Positions 6,907-7,056 of a DNA stretch of 7,056 nt are shown one piece after another. Below the pieces are notes generated by a model that had not been told where the DNA came from, did not search any database, and saw nothing but the letters and a program-made list of their open reading frames with translations. The translations under genes were made by a program, and so were the position numbers. Each line of letters starts with the position of its first letter. Position 1 is the first letter of the stretch. This DNA is from Deltaproteobacteria bacterium. GTDB lineage: Bacteria; Desulfobacterota; DSM-4660; Desulfatiglandales; HGW-15. The stretch spans positions 1 through 7,056 of the forward strand of contig JAFDIX010000147.1 of NCBI GenBank assembly GCA_019307805.1, read 5' to 3'.

Positions 6907-6930
6907 CCCCAGAGGGGATTTGCTTTGTTG
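6905..6930 (+). terminator. Second candidate terminator hairpin
   Basis: A perfect 6-bp stem, atcccc (6905-6910) with ggggat (6914-6919), is closed by the same AGA loop as the preceding hairpin and followed by ttgctttgttg. Stem and T-rich tail are shorter than in strong terminators; it may act as a backup to the first hairpin. Confidence 0.4.
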
Positions 6931-6978
6931 GAAGTTCATCGGTTTATTGAAATCCCAAATATCAAACAGAAAAAAGAT

Positions 6979-7017
6979 GAACGTCGAACATCGAACGCTC
7001 AACATCGAACATCGAAT
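6979..7017 (+). repeat. Array of five 7-bp units (consensus catcgaa) in intergenic DNA
   Basis: Five contiguous heptamers run cgtcgaa (6982-6988), catcgaa (6989-6995), cgctcaa (6996-7002), catcgaa (7003-7009) and catcgaa (7010-7016). Three are identical and two are variants. The array is preceded by 'aatcccaaatatcaaaca' (6951-6968) and followed by 'gatgtcgcttcgctcc' and a T8 run (7038-7045). I associate this combination with dispersed intergenic repeats in Desulfobacterota and Planctomycetes genomes. The rest of 6931-7056 shows no gene. Confidence 0.6.
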
Positions 7018-7056
7018 GTGGATGTCGCTTCGCTCCATTTTTTTTGATAAAATTGA

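Noticed and set aside
6706..7038. Open frame on the minus strand spanning the transferase end and the repeat region
   Set aside because: Its protein is cysteine/serine-rich repeat translation (RCSMLSVRCSTF-like) produced by the heptad and 9-mer repeats, and it overlaps a convincing gene; it is almost certainly spurious.
7019..7045. Terminator made of tgga...tcca followed by T8
   Set aside because: Only four outer pairs form, and the interior does not pair well; the T8 run alone is not enough to call a terminator.

Overview
The window looks like part of a bacterial surface-polysaccharide (capsule or O-antigen type) biosynthesis locus. Seven genes, all on the + strand, run from the left edge to about 6873, followed by about 180 bases of non-coding DNA rich in hairpins and repeats. 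The DNA is moderately GC-rich. The dispersed-repeat types at the right end (a 'gcagaggac' tandem and 'catcgaa' heptads) are ones I associate with Desulfobacterota and related anaerobes, including metagenome assemblies. That is a recollection of repeat style, so the taxonomic call is tentative.

Layout: a KdsB-type CMP-ulosonate cytidylyltransferase cut by the left edge (1-696); a Gfo/Idh/MocA NAD(P)-dependent sugar oxidoreductase (693-1745); a methyltransferase-like protein with an N-terminal four-cysteine zinc site and a degenerate SAM loop (1742-2773); a 73-base spacer with a weak candidate promoter; an HpcH/HpaI class II pyruvate aldolase (2847-3632); a HAD-superfamily phosphatase (3629-4288); a D-2-hydroxyacid dehydrogenase (4273-5226); and a large GT-B-like surface-carbohydrate transferase candidate starting at TTG (5230-6873). 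Genes 1-3 and 4-7 form two tightly packed blocks: three ATGA overlaps, one 16-base overlap and one 3-base gap.

Taken together, the genes suggest synthesis, activation and transfer of an unusual 3-deoxy-2-ulosonic acid. The aldolase would join pyruvate to an aldehyde, replacing the PEP-dependent KdsA/NeuB step of known pathways. The HAD enzyme would remove a phosphate, the dehydrogenases and methyltransferase-like protein would tailor the sugar or its precursor, the KdsB homologue would form the CMP-sugar, and the last gene would transfer it. Each family assignment rests on visible motifs, but the pathway itself is inference.

The right end carries two adjacent hairpins with identical AGA loops (candidate terminators), a tandem 9-mer that supplies the last codons of the transferase gene, and a run of five 7-bp units. 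No tRNA, rRNA, CRISPR array or transposase was seen.
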